NCBI RefSeq assembly: GCF_000014185.1
Contig: NC_008148.1
Coordinates: 2,026,001 to 2,090,000, forward strand
Direction: 5' to 3'
DNA from: Rubrobacter xylanophilus DSM 9941
GTDB lineage: Bacteria; Actinomycetota; Rubrobacteria; Rubrobacterales; Rubrobacteraceae
Length of the DNA: 64,000 nucleotides
Numbering within the stretch: the stretch's first letter is position 1; the number at the start of each line of letters is the position of its first letter. Positions 38,011 through 46,225 of this stretch are shown here, piece after piece. The notes below the pieces were generated by a model. The model was not told the DNA's origin and searched no databases. It saw only the letters and a program-made list of their open reading frames with translations. The position numbers were made by a program, and so were the translations under genes.

Positions 38011-39234
38011 GTGAAACAACATGCCGGGCGAGCCTCCGAGGGGCTCGCCCGGGTTCTATCTTCGCGCAGAGAACCGCGGATAGCGCTCGTAGGGGCCGGG
38101 CTCGCCGGAAGCAGCCTGGCTCTCGCGCTTCTCTGGAGAGGTTTCCGCGGCCAGGTCACCCTATTCGACAGCAGGACAGATTTTTCCCGAGAGCAGCGCT
38201 GGTGCAGCTGGGGTCCCCTGCCGGAGCCGCTGTCTGACCTAACAGATGCCTCATGGCCTGCGTGGAAGGTCATCTGCGGGAGTAAGAGGGTCTTGTGCCG
38301 GCTCCCCGAGCGTCCTTACCTCCATCTCTACGCGCCGAGGTTTTTCAACTACGCGCACCAGCAGCTGGAGAAAGCGCCGGGCTTTGCACTGAACCTCGGC
38401 GTCGCGGTGCACATCATAGAGGAGAAAAGAGATCGAGTAAGGTTGCAAACCGACGCAGGCGAGCTGGAAGCGGACTTTGTCTTTGACAGCAGACCAACCG
38501 GACAGGCAGGTGGTTCCCCACCACACCCCTCTGACCAGGCAATCCTCTACCAGTCATTCCGCGGCTGGGTTTTAGAGCTCGGTCAGAGATGTCTTGAAAC
38601 AGGCGCCCTGACCCTTATGGACTTCAATACGACTCAGGGAAACGGCATATCTTTCATTTACGTCCTACCCTTCTCGGCCGACCGGGCGCTCGTGGAGAGC
38701 ACATCGCTCTCGCAGCAACCCGATAGCAAAGAAGAGCACGTTGCGAGGATCAGGGATTATTTGGAGCGGCTCGGAGTCCGCGAATACCTCGTCAGCGCCG
38801 AGGAGTGGGGCCTACTTCCGATGACGACTACGAGCTTACCGAACAGGCCGGGAAGGAAGTGGGTCAGGATAGGGCAAGCCGGCGGTGCCCTGCGCCCCTC
38901 AAGCGGCTACACCCTCGTCAATGCGCTGCGCCAGAGCCAGGCCATAGCAGACGCTCTGATAGAGGGCAGAGCGCCGCGGTCGCGACCCATATCTCGCAAG
39001 TACATGATCTTCGACGATATATTTCTGGAAGTCCTGCGCACCTCGCCTGAGTTGGTCAGAGAGGGCTTGGTGAATATGTTCGAGCGCATTAGAGAGGACG
39101 CTGTCGTACGGTTTTTATCGAGCGAGAGCAGCTTTGCAGACGATGCAAGGCTCGTTGCAGCGCTCCCAAAGACGCCCTTCGCTCGCGCTGCGCTGCGAAG
39201 GTTTAAAACTTATGTTACCCCGCTCATACGGTAA
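38011..39234 (+). CDS. crtY: Lycopene beta-cyclase (CrtY type)
   Basis: Closes the ends of lycopene to beta-carotene, the precursor of retinal. The 407-aa flavoprotein-like enzyme has the dinucleotide-binding motif RIALVGAGLAGSSLALALL and the catalytic-region FRGWVLE. It also has LTLMDFNTTQGNGISFIYVL (CrtY MDF/Y-P-F region) and IGQAGGALRPSSGYTLVNAL. GTG at 38011 is about 5 nt after GCGGAG; a TTG at 37981, overlapping the rhodopsin stop, is the alternative. It lies between the rhodopsin and blh genes. The low GC matches the island. Confidence 0.93.
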   Translation: MKQHAGRASEGLARVLSSRREPRIALVGAGLAGSSLALALLWRGFRGQVTLFDSRTDFSREQRWCSWGPLPEPLSDLTDASWPAWKVICGSKRVLCRLPERPYLHLYAPRFFNYAHQQLEKAPGFALNLGVAVHIIEEKRDRVRLQTDAGELEADFVFDSRPTGQAGGSPPHPSDQAILYQSFRGWVLELGQRCLETGALTLMDFNTTQGNGISFIYVLPFSADRALVESTSLSQQPDSKEEHVARIRDYLERLGVREYLVSAEEWGLLPMTTTSLPNRPGRKWVRIGQAGGALRPSSGYTLVNALRQSQAIADALIEGRAPRSRPISRKYMIFDDIFLEVLRTSPELVREGLVNMFERIREDAVVRFLSSESSFADDARLVAALPKTPFARAALRRFKTYVTPLIR

Positions 39235-40183
39235 TGTGAGCGAGAGGGGCGGTGCGACATGGTCTTATGATCTGTTCCCGTGGGGATTCGCGGCGCTGGT
39301 GGCCCTCTTCTCGCTCTTTGAAGAAAACCGTTCTTTCGGAGCCCAGTTCTGGTTTGTGAGCGCCCTTCTGCTCGGCCTTCCCCACGGCGCCTGCGACCAT
39401 CTTGTGATGGCCAGACTACTCGGACACGGAATCAAAGCCCGGTACATAATGTCATTCGGTAGCATCTACCTCGGCGCAGCGGGGACTATGTTCCTCGTGT
39501 GGCTACTTGCCCCCACCGCGGCGTTGGCTGCATTTTTGGCGCTCACAGCCTGGCACTGGGGTAGCGCCGACGCCCAGTTGTATAAGGACCGGAGCGGAGA
39601 TTTCGTCCTCCGTTCGACGTCGAGAGGAACGCTGCTGGTGTCCAGCCCGATTACCCTGTATCCGGAGGAGACGATGGACGCTTTCTCCAGCCTGCTGGAG
39701 GTTACCGGATCCGCTCGGTATGGCGCTAGCTGGACCTCCCAGCTTGCCCCTCACGCGTTCATCGCATCCCTCTTGCTATGCTGTTTGCTGGTCGCGAGAG
39801 ACGTAAAGAGGGGCAGGCCCAGAAAGGCGGCCAGAGAAGCGATCGAGGACTGTATTATCCTCGCGCTCTTTCTGTGCAGCTCTCCCGTAGCGGCAACGGG
39901 GGCGTATTTCCTCTTCTGGCATTCCTGGCGACACGTGCTGCGGGTTGACCGCTTCATCTGTGGGAAGCGCGGAGGTCTATCGCGCCGCCTGGTCTCCTAT
40001 CATCTCAGGGCACTGCCGATGACCGCGGTCAGCCTTACCGGCCTGGCGCTCATGGCCTTGGTGCTAGGTGGTTCTGATACGGAGGCCTTGCTCTCCGCAT
40101 ACCTGATGCTCCTCTCCTGCCTGACGCTGCCGCATGCCGCGCTAGTACTCTTCTGGGACGCAAAGAACGAGCGGTGGGGCTGA
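39212..40183 (+). CDS. blh: Brp/Blh family beta-carotene 15,15-prime-dioxygenase
   Basis: Cleaves beta-carotene into two retinal molecules in the membrane. The 323-aa protein has about eight hydrophobic helices and the iron-ligand histidine motifs LGLPHGACDH, TAWHWGSADA, FLFWHSWRH and LTLPHAALVLF. ATG at 39212 lies inside the last codons of crtY (23-nt overlap), so it is translationally coupled; a GTG at 39236 is the other candidate. With crtY it supplies chromophore for the adjacent rhodopsin. crtE, crtB and crtI are not in this window. Confidence 0.94.
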   Translation: MLPRSYGNVSERGGATWSYDLFPWGFAALVALFSLFEENRSFGAQFWFVSALLLGLPHGACDHLVMARLLGHGIKARYIMSFGSIYLGAAGTMFLVWLLAPTAALAAFLALTAWHWGSADAQLYKDRSGDFVLRSTSRGTLLVSSPITLYPEETMDAFSSLLEVTGSARYGASWTSQLAPHAFIASLLLCCLLVARDVKRGRPRKAAREAIEDCIILALFLCSSPVAATGAYFLFWHSWRHVLRVDRFICGKRGGLSRRLVSYHLRALPMTAVSLTGLALMALVLGGSDTEALLSAYLMLLSCLTLPHAALVLFWDAKNERWG

Positions 40184-40251
40184 CCAAAGACCTGTTCTAT
40201 GGACAGAACGAGAGGCCGCCGGGACATCTCCGGCTCTCGGACAGAGTGTCT

Positions 40252-40506
40252 TCAGGAGAGCAGTAGTATCAGGAGCAGGTGCCCCGCCGCCGCGAGCAGG
40301 CCCGCCGCGAGCAGCGCCAGGCCCACGGCGCGCTCTCCGCCGTAGCGCAGCTCGGCGAGCCCCAGGGCGGCGAGCCCCGCCCCGAGCAGCACCCCCGTGA
40401 GGTCGCTCCACCACCCCCCGCCGGGGTAGAGGCCCGAGGCCGCACCCGCGAGGAGCAGGGCGACCGCGAGCAGCCGCAGGGCCCGCCTGCCGGCCTCACC
40501 CCCCAC
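40252..40506 (-). CDS. Small membrane protein, unknown
   Basis: An 84-aa protein with three hydrophobic segments (LRLLAVALLLAGAASGLY, LTGVLLGAGLAALGLAEL, AVGLALLAAGLLAAAGHLLLILLLS). The GTG at 40506 overlaps the end of the pyruvate carboxylase gene by 11 nt, which supports coupled translation and hence a real gene. It returns to the high-GC composition of the chromosome and marks the right edge of the island. No family recognised. Confidence 0.6.
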   Translation of the reverse strand: MGGEAGRRALRLLAVALLLAGAASGLYPGGGWWSDLTGVLLGAGLAALGLAELRYGGERAVGLALLAAGLLAAAGHLLLILLLS

Positions 40507-43500
40507 CGGAGATCACCACGAGGAGGTCCCCCGGCTCCACGTTGGTCCCGGGGAGCACGGCGATGCGCCGCACCGTGCCGGAGAGCGGGGAGCGGATGGC
40601 GGACTCCATCTTCATCGCCTCTATGCTCCCGATCTCCTCGCCCTCCTCGACCGCCTGGCCCTCCCGCACCGCCAGGCTCACCACCCCGCTCATCGGGGCG
40701 GCGACGTGCCCGGGCTCCGAGGGGTCGGCCTTCTCGCGGGCCGGGGCCTCCGGCGCCAGCGAGCGGTCGCGGGCGTCCACCGGGCGCGGCTGGCCGTTGA
40801 GGGTCATCATGAGGGTGCGTATGCCCTGCTCGTCGGGCTCGGTGATGGCCTCGAGCCGCACGTAGAGCCTGACGCCGGGCTCGAGGTCCACGGCGAGCTC
40901 CTCCCCGGTCTCGAGCCCGTAGAGAAAGGCCCGGCTGGGGATGACGGAGACGTCCCCGTAGCGCTCCTCGGCCTGTTTCTGCTCGCGGGCCGGGCCGGGC
41001 AGCATGAGCCGGTTGAGCGCCTCCCGGCGGCCCTCCTCCGCAGAGAGGGCCTTGAGATCCTCCCCAGAGAGCGCCCCGTCCTCCTTAGGGAGGGAGCGCC
41101 CGGAGAGGGCCCGCGTCCGGAGGGGCTCGGGCCAGCCGCCCGGGGGGTCGCCGAGGTCCCCGCGCAGAAAGCCGATCACGCTCTCCGGCAGGTCGTAGGA
41201 GCCCGGGTCCCGCGCGAACTCCTCCGGGTCCACGCCCGCCGAGAGCAGGTAGAGCGCGAGATCCCCCACCACCTTGCTGGTGGGGGTTACCTTCACCAGG
41301 CGCCCGAGCAGCCGGTCGCAGCGGGCGTAGTACTCCTCGACCTCCTCGAAGCGGTCGCCGAGGCCCAGCGAGATCGCCTGCTGGCGCAGGTTGGAGAGCT
41401 GGCCGCCGGGGATCTCGTGCCTGTAGACGGTGCCGGTGGGCGAGCGCAGCCCCGCCTCGAAGGGGGCGTACAGGCTGCGCACCGCCTCCCAGTAGGGCTC
41501 CATGTCTCCCAGGGCGTCGAGGGAGAGCCCGGTGGCGCGCGCGGTGTGCTCGGTGGCGGCCACGATGGCGGAGAGGCTGGGCTGGCTGGTCATCCCGGAG
41601 AGCGGGGCCGCCGCCCCGTCCACGGCGTCCACCCCGGCCTCGATGGCGGCGAGGTAGGTGGCGAGCTGCCCCCCGGAGGTGTCGTGGGTGTGCAGGTGCA
41701 CCGGCAGGTCGAAGCGCTCCCGCAGCGCCCCGACGAGCGCGCGGGCGGCCGGGGCCCGCAAAAGGCCGGCCATGTCCTTTATGCACAGCACGTGGCAGCC
41801 GGCCTCCACGAGCCCCTCGGCCAGCCTCAGGTAGTAGTCCAGGGTGTAGAGGGGCTCGTCCGGGTCGGAGAGGTCTGCGGTGTAGCACAGGCAGCCCTCG
41901 GCGAGCGCCCCGGCCTCCGCCGCGGCCTCTATGGCCCCGCGCATCTGCTCGACGTCGTTGTTGGCGTCGAAGATGCGGAAGATGTCTATGCCGGTGCTGC
42001 GGGCCTCCTCCACGAAGGCCCGGACCACCTCCGGCGGGTAGCGGGTGTAGCCCACGACGTTCTGACCGCGCAGCAGCATCTGCAGGCAGACGTTGGGCAT
42101 CGCCTCCCGCAGGCGGGCCAGCCGCTCCCAGGGGTCCTCGTGCAGAAAGCGCAGCGCCACGTCGAAGGTGGCCCCGCCCCACACCTCGGCGGAGAGGAGC
42201 GCGGGCAGCCTCCGGGCGATGTGGGGCGCGGCGGCGAGCATGTCGAAGGTGCGCATCCGGGTGGCCAGAAGCGACTGGTGGGCGTCCCGCAGGGTGGTGT
42301 CGGTGACGAGCACCCGCCGCTCCTCCCGCATCCAGCGGGCGAAGCCCTCGGGCCCGAGCTCCCGCAGGCGCTGCCTGCTGCCGGCGGGGGGGTCCGCGGA
42401 AGGCAGCGGGGGGAGCTTCCCCCGGGGGTCCGGGAGGTCGGGCGGCGGACCGTGGGGCCGGTTCACCGTGACGTCGGCCAGCAGCGAGAGCAGGCGGCTC
42501 GCCCGGTCCCTGCCGGTGCCCACGGCCGTGAGGTGCGGCCGCCGGTCTATGAACGAGGTGTCTATCCTGCCGGCCAGAAAGTCCGGGTCGTCGAGGACGG
42601 CCCGCAGAAAGGCGATGTTGGTGGCCACCCCCCGCACCCTGAACTCCGCCAGCGCCCTCCTGGCCCTACGGGCCGCGGCGGCGAGGTCCGGGCCGCGGGT
42701 GGTGAGCTTCACCAGGAGGGAGTCGAAGTACGGGGTGACCTCCGCCCCGGCGAAGGAGTTGCCGCCGTCGAGCCGGATGCCCGCCCCGCCCGGCGAGCGG
42801 TAGACCGAGATCCTGCCCGTGTCCGGCCGGAAGCCCTGGGCGGGGTCCTCGGTGGTCACCCGGCACTGCAGGGCGACCCCCCGCTGGCGGATCTCCTCCT
42901 GGCGCAGCCCCAGGTCGGCGAGCGTCTCGCCCCCGGCGATCCTCAGCTGGGCGTGGACGATGTCCACGTCGGTGGTCTCCTCGGTGACGGTGTGCTCGAC
43001 CTGGATCCTGGGGTTCATCTCGATGAAGACGTGGGAGCCGTCCTCGCCCACCAGAAACTCCACCGTCCCCGCATTGCGGTAGCCCACCGCCCGCCCGAAG
43101 CGCACCGCGTCCTCGCACAGCCTCTCGCGCAGCTGCGGGTCCAGGTTGGGGGCAGGGGCCATCTCCAGCACCTTCTGGTGGCGCCGCTGCACCGAGCAGT
43201 CGCGCTCGAAGAGGTGGATGACCTCCCCGCCAGCGTCCCCGAGGATCTGCACCTCTATGTGCCGCGGGTGCTCCAGCGCCTGCTCCAGAAACACGGTGGG
43301 GTTCCCGAAGGCCGCCTGGGCCTCCCGCATGGCGGTCTGCACCGCCCCCGGGAGATCCCGCGCCCGGCGGACCATCCTGAGCCCCCTCCCGCCCCCGCCC
43401 CCGGCGGCCTTCACGAAGACCGGATAGCCCACCTCCTCGGCGGCGGCGAGCGCCTCCTCGGCGGTCGCCACGGGCCCCGAGGCCCGCAGCACCGGCACCC

Positions 43501-43882
43501 CGGCCTCGCGGGCGGCCTCCCGGGCGCGCACCTTGTCCCCGGTGAGCGAGAGCACCTCCGGCGGCGGCCCCACGAAGGTTATCCCGGCCTCCTCGCAGGC
43601 GGCGGCGAACTTTGCGCTCTCCGAGAGAAAGCCGTAGCCGGGGTAGATGGCGTCCGCCCCCACCCGCGCGGCGGTGCCGACCAGCGCCCCGATGTCCAGA
43701 TAGGCCCGCACCGGGTGCCCCGGCTCGCCTATCTCGTAGGCCTCGTCGGCCTTCTGGCGGTGCATTGAGGCCCGGTCGTCGGGGGTGTAGACCGCGACCG
43801 TCCGGATACCCAGCTCGTAGGCCGCCCTGAAGGCCCGGATGGCGATCTCCCCCCGGTTGGCCACAAGCACCTTCCGCAGCAT
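40496..43882 (-). CDS. pyc: Pyruvate carboxylase
   Basis: Makes oxaloacetate from pyruvate, bicarbonate and ATP (anaplerosis). The 1128-aa single-chain enzyme has a biotin carboxylase domain (VLVANRGEIAIRAFRAA; KAAGGGGGRGLRMV; EMNPRIQVEHTVTEE) and a carboxyltransferase TIM barrel (TDTTLRDAHQSLLATRMRT; metal-binding LHTHDTSGGQ). A biotinyl domain with the biotin lysine in IEAMKMES ends it. ATG at 43882 is 6 nt after GGGAGG; an in-frame codon 9 residues upstream is less likely. A small membrane protein overlaps its end. Confidence 0.98.
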   Translation of the reverse strand: MLRKVLVANRGEIAIRAFRAAYELGIRTVAVYTPDDRASMHRQKADEAYEIGEPGHPVRAYLDIGALVGTAARVGADAIYPGYGFLSESAKFAAACEEAGITFVGPPPEVLSLTGDKVRAREAAREAGVPVLRASGPVATAEEALAAAEEVGYPVFVKAAGGGGGRGLRMVRRARDLPGAVQTAMREAQAAFGNPTVFLEQALEHPRHIEVQILGDAGGEVIHLFERDCSVQRRHQKVLEMAPAPNLDPQLRERLCEDAVRFGRAVGYRNAGTVEFLVGEDGSHVFIEMNPRIQVEHTVTEETTDVDIVHAQLRIAGGETLADLGLRQEEIRQRGVALQCRVTTEDPAQGFRPDTGRISVYRSPGGAGIRLDGGNSFAGAEVTPYFDSLLVKLTTRGPDLAAAARRARRALAEFRVRGVATNIAFLRAVLDDPDFLAGRIDTSFIDRRPHLTAVGTGRDRASRLLSLLADVTVNRPHGPPPDLPDPRGKLPPLPSADPPAGSRQRLRELGPEGFARWMREERRVLVTDTTLRDAHQSLLATRMRTFDMLAAAPHIARRLPALLSAEVWGGATFDVALRFLHEDPWERLARLREAMPNVCLQMLLRGQNVVGYTRYPPEVVRAFVEEARSTGIDIFRIFDANNDVEQMRGAIEAAAEAGALAEGCLCYTADLSDPDEPLYTLDYYLRLAEGLVEAGCHVLCIKDMAGLLRAPAARALVGALRERFDLPVHLHTHDTSGGQLATYLAAIEAGVDAVDGAAAPLSGMTSQPSLSAIVAATEHTARATGLSLDALGDMEPYWEAVRSLYAPFEAGLRSPTGTVYRHEIPGGQLSNLRQQAISLGLGDRFEEVEEYYARCDRLLGRLVKVTPTSKVVGDLALYLLSAGVDPEEFARDPGSYDLPESVIGFLRGDLGDPPGGWPEPLRTRALSGRSLPKEDGALSGEDLKALSAEEGRREALNRLMLPGPAREQKQAEERYGDVSVIPSRAFLYGLETGEELAVDLEPGVRLYVRLEAITEPDEQGIRTLMMTLNGQPRPVDARDRSLAPEAPAREKADPSEPGHVAAPMSGVVSLAVREGQAVEEGEEIGSIEAMKMESAIRSPLSGTVRRIAVLPGTNVEPGDLLVVISGGG

Positions 43883-44006
43883 CAAGAACCTCCCGAACAC
43901 GCCCGGCACGCCAGGGCCAACATCTTAGTGCCCCGGAGCCGCCCCCCGCCACCCCGCCGGGTTGTAAACTGCGGGGGCAGAGGGCGGCGAGGGAGAGTTC
44001 TTGCGC

Positions 44007-44537
44007 ATGGCACACCCCTGGCACGACATCCCGGCGGGGGAGGAGCCCCCCGGGGAGATCCACGCGCTCGTCGAGATCCCCCAGGGCTCCAGGGTCAAGT
44101 ACGAGCTGGACAAGGGGACGGGGCTGCTCAAGGTCGACCGAGTGCTCCACTCCCCGGTCGTCTACCCGGCGAACTACGGCCTGATCCCCCGCACCCTCGG
44201 GGAGGACGGCGACCCGCTGGACGCGCTGGTTCTGATGCGGGAGCCGGTCCAACCGCTCAGCGTGCTCCGGGCCCGCCCCATCGGCATGATGCTGATGACC
44301 GACGAGGGCGAGCGGGACGAGAAGATCATCTGCACCCACCTCGACGACCCGGAGTACCGCTCCTACCGCCACCACGGCGAGCTGCCGGAGCACCGGCTCG
44401 CTGAGCTGAGGCGCTTTTCCCAGGACTACAAGAAGCTGGAGAACAAGGAGCTCAGGGTGGGGGGCTTTCTGGGCCCGGAGGAGGCCCGGGAGGCCATCGC
44501 CGCGGCGATGCGGCTCTACGACAGGCGCTTCCGGTGA
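44007..44537 (+). CDS. ppa: Inorganic pyrophosphatase (family I)
   Basis: Hydrolyses pyrophosphate and so drives biosynthesis. The 176-aa product has [41 protein letters not shown] with the metal-binding DGDPLD, and [16 protein letters not shown] at 44007 is 9 nt after GGGAGAG; a TTG two codons upstream is also possible. A TGTAAACT extended -10 box (TAAACT 43975-43980) probably starts the transcript. Divergent from pyc. Confidence 0.97.
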   Translation: MAHPWHDIPAGEEPPGEIHALVEIPQGSRVKYELDKGTGLLKVDRVLHSPVVYPANYGLIPRTLGEDGDPLDALVLMREPVQPLSVLRARPIGMMLMTDEGERDEKIICTHLDDPEYRSYRHHGELPEHRLAELRRFSQDYKKLENKELRVGGFLGPEEAREAIAAAMRLYDRRFR

Positions 44538-44594
44538 CCGCCCCCGCGGCGGGATAAACTTTGGGGAGAGAGGCAGAAGGAGGAGGTGCAAGCG

Positions 44595-44918
44595 ATGAGC
44601 GAGCTCGCGGAGAAGGAGTGCGTCCCGTGCAAGGGGGGCGTCCCGCCCCTGAAGGGTGAGGAGCTGGAGAGGCTGGCGCGCCAGCTTCCGGGCTGGGAGG
44701 TCGTGGACGAGCACCACCTGCGCCGGAGCTTCCGGTTCAGGAACTTCCGGGAGGCCCTGGACTTCGTGAACAGGGTCGGGGAGCTGGCCGAGGAGCAGAA
44801 CCACCACCCGGACATCTGCTTCGGCTGGGGGCGCGCCGAGATCACGGTCTTCACCCACAAGATAGACGGCCTCACCGAGAGCGACTTCGTCTTCGCGGCG
44901 AAGGTGGACCGGCTCTAG
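44595..44918 (+). CDS. phhB: Pterin-4a-carbinolamine dehydratase
   Basis: Recycles the pterin cofactor after aromatic-amino-acid hydroxylation. The 107-aa product has the family core RSFRFRNFREALDFVNRVGELAEEQNHHPDICFGWG, including the active-site His pair, followed by ITVFTHKIDGLTESD. ATG at 44595 is 6 nt after GGAGGTG. TAAACT at 44555-44560 is a likely -10 box. Its TAG overlaps the TAG of the nuclease gene in a shared CTAG. No hydroxylase gene is nearby. Confidence 0.94.
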   Translation: MSELAEKECVPCKGGVPPLKGEELERLARQLPGWEVVDEHHLRRSFRFRNFREALDFVNRVGELAEEQNHHPDICFGWGRAEITVFTHKIDGLTESDFVFAAKVDRL

Positions 44919-45457
44919 CAGCCGCCGCCTATGCCGTTGCCCCGGTCGGCGAGGCGGCAGAGCCTCCCCGGCGGGAGCCCCCATAGCCCGCGCCGGGCCT
45001 CCCGGGCCTCTTCCTGCGCCCGCCGCAGGCTGGCAGCGTAACGCGTGTTGGGCGGGAAGAGGGCAAGCTGCGCGTATCCCCTCTCGAGGAGCCGGCGGTT
45101 GAACATCCCTCCCCCCGCGTAGACGTAGGCCAGCACGCGGCCGTAGCGGTCCTCCAGCTCGGGCCCGAACTGCAGCCGCACCCGCCGGCCCTCCAGCCGC
45201 CGCTCGGCGAAGGCCGCGGCCCGGCGGGCGTAGGGCTGCGGGCCCCCGGGGCCGCCCAGCTCCGGGGCGTCCACCCCGATGAGCCGCACGTCCTCCTCCC
45301 CCCGCACCGGGGGCGAGACCTCGACGGTGTCCCCGTCGATCACCCGCGACACGACGGCCTCCCTCTCCGGGAGGCTCCCGCCGGGGGGCGCGGCGCACCC
45401 GCCCGCCCCTAGCAGGACGAGCAGGAGGAGGAGCACCCTTGCGCGGGCGGAGCGCAC
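44915..45457 (-). CDS. Staphylococcal-nuclease-like lipoprotein
   Basis: A 180-aa secreted thermonuclease-type protein. It has a lipoprotein signal with lipobox LLGAGGC and the SNase motifs: VIDGDTVEVSPP (calcium Asp), VRLIGVDAPELG (Arg and Glu of the active site), DRYGRVLAYVY (second Arg) and LLERGYAQLALF. GTG at 45457 is exactly 6 nt after a TATGAT -10 box and has no Shine-Dalgarno sequence, so the mRNA is probably leaderless. It ends convergently with phhB. A nuclease role outside the cell is inferred. Confidence 0.9.
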   Translation of the reverse strand: MRSARARVLLLLLVLLGAGGCAAPPGGSLPEREAVVSRVIDGDTVEVSPPVRGEEDVRLIGVDAPELGGPGGPQPYARRAAAFAERRLEGRRVRLQFGPELEDRYGRVLAYVYAGGGMFNRRLLERGYAQLALFPPNTRYAASLRRAQEEAREARRGLWGLPPGRLCRLADRGNGIGGGC

Positions 45458-45463
45458 CCGGGG

Positions 45464-45491
45464 ATCATAGCGCCCCCGCCGGGCATGCAAA
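45464..45491 (-). promoter_or_regulatory. Promoter of the nuclease gene
   Basis: TTTGCA (45491-45486), 16 bp, TATGAT (45469-45464) on the minus strand. The -35 box overlaps the T tract of the terminator behind the pfpI-like gene. Confidence 0.55.
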
Positions 45492-45492
45492 A

Positions 45493-45521
45493 GAGAAGGG
45501 CCCTCCTTCTGGGCCCCTCTC
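45493..45521 (-). terminator. Intrinsic terminator of the PfpI-family gene
   Basis: On the minus strand an 11-bp stem with one mismatch (arms 45511-45521 and 45493-45503), a seven-base loop, and TTTT directly after it. It ends about 20 nt after the stop codon. Confidence 0.8.
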
Positions 45522-45540
45522 TCCGCGGATTCTCGCGCCC

Positions 45541-46113
45541 TCAGGCGCTTCTGGCCTGGGCCTCGTGGCGGCCCTCGGCGAACTCCTCGACCAGCTTGGC
45601 GCAGAAGGCGGGCAGGTCGTCGGGCTTGCGGCTCGAGACGAGCCCCTGGTCCACCACGACCTCCTCGTCCACCCACTCGCCGCCGGCGTTGCGGATGTCG
45701 GTCTTCAGCGAGGGCCAGGAGGTGATCCTACGCCCCCGCAGCACGTCCGCCTCCACCAGCGTCCAGGGGCCGTGGCAGATCACCGCGACCGGCTTGCCCT
45801 GCTCGAAGAACCCGCGCACGAAGCGCACGGCCTCCTCCCGGGTGCGCAGGTAGTCCGGGTTGGCGACCCCGCCCGGGAGCACCAGCCCGTCGTAGTCGGA
45901 GGGGCTGGCCTCGGAGACGACCCGGTCCACCGGGAACTTGTCCGCCCGGTCCAGGTGGTTGAAGGCCTGTACCTCCCCCTCCTGCGTGGAGAGGAGCTCG
46001 GGGGTTCCCCCCGCCTCTTCGACCGCCTTCCAGGGCTCGGTGAGCTCGACCTGCTCTGCGCCCTCCAGCGCGACCAGGAAGGCTATCCTCTTGCCCCGAA
46101 GCTCGTTCGCCAT
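45541..46113 (-). CDS. DJ-1/PfpI family protein (YhbO-like protease/deglycase)
   Basis: A 190-aa stress-type protein. The nucleophile elbow AVICHGPWTL carries Cys113 next to His114, with the conserved Glu in FLVALEGAEQVEL and the LVLPGGVANPDYLR loop. Homologues are described as proteases or as enzymes that repair glycated proteins; which holds here is unknown. ATG at 46113. Single-gene unit with a clear terminator. Confidence 0.93.
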   Translation of the reverse strand: MANELRGKRIAFLVALEGAEQVELTEPWKAVEEAGGTPELLSTQEGEVQAFNHLDRADKFPVDRVVSEASPSDYDGLVLPGGVANPDYLRTREEAVRFVRGFFEQGKPVAVICHGPWTLVEADVLRGRRITSWPSLKTDIRNAGGEWVDEEVVVDQGLVSSRKPDDLPAFCAKLVEEFAEGRHEAQARSA

Positions 46114-46225
46114 TCTCTCCGCACGCTCCTTTCTCGCATGAGACGCCCGTCTTCCTTCACACCTCCTGCGATACCCGCTCTCCCGGGAGGTCTAAACTCC
46201 CCTCCCGGGGCCGGTGTGTCCCCCT

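Larger units (their letters stand above)
34022..40251. other. Low-GC island next to tRNA-Leu (retinal photosystem)
   Basis: From the tRNA 3-prime end to about 40250 the base composition drops to about half GC in sampled lines, against roughly 70 percent or more on both sides; the change back at 40260 is abrupt. Third codon positions in the rhodopsin, crtY and blh genes are mixed rather than G/C. It carries a transposase relic, a broken binding-protein gene and the photosystem operon. No integrase gene and no clear repeat of the tRNA end are visible at the right border. Horizontal acquisition is inferred. Confidence 0.75.

Noticed and set aside
40184-40251. Possible right attachment site repeating the tRNA-Leu end
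   Set aside because: Only CTCCGGC (7 nt) is shared with the tRNA 3-prime end, which is expected by chance.
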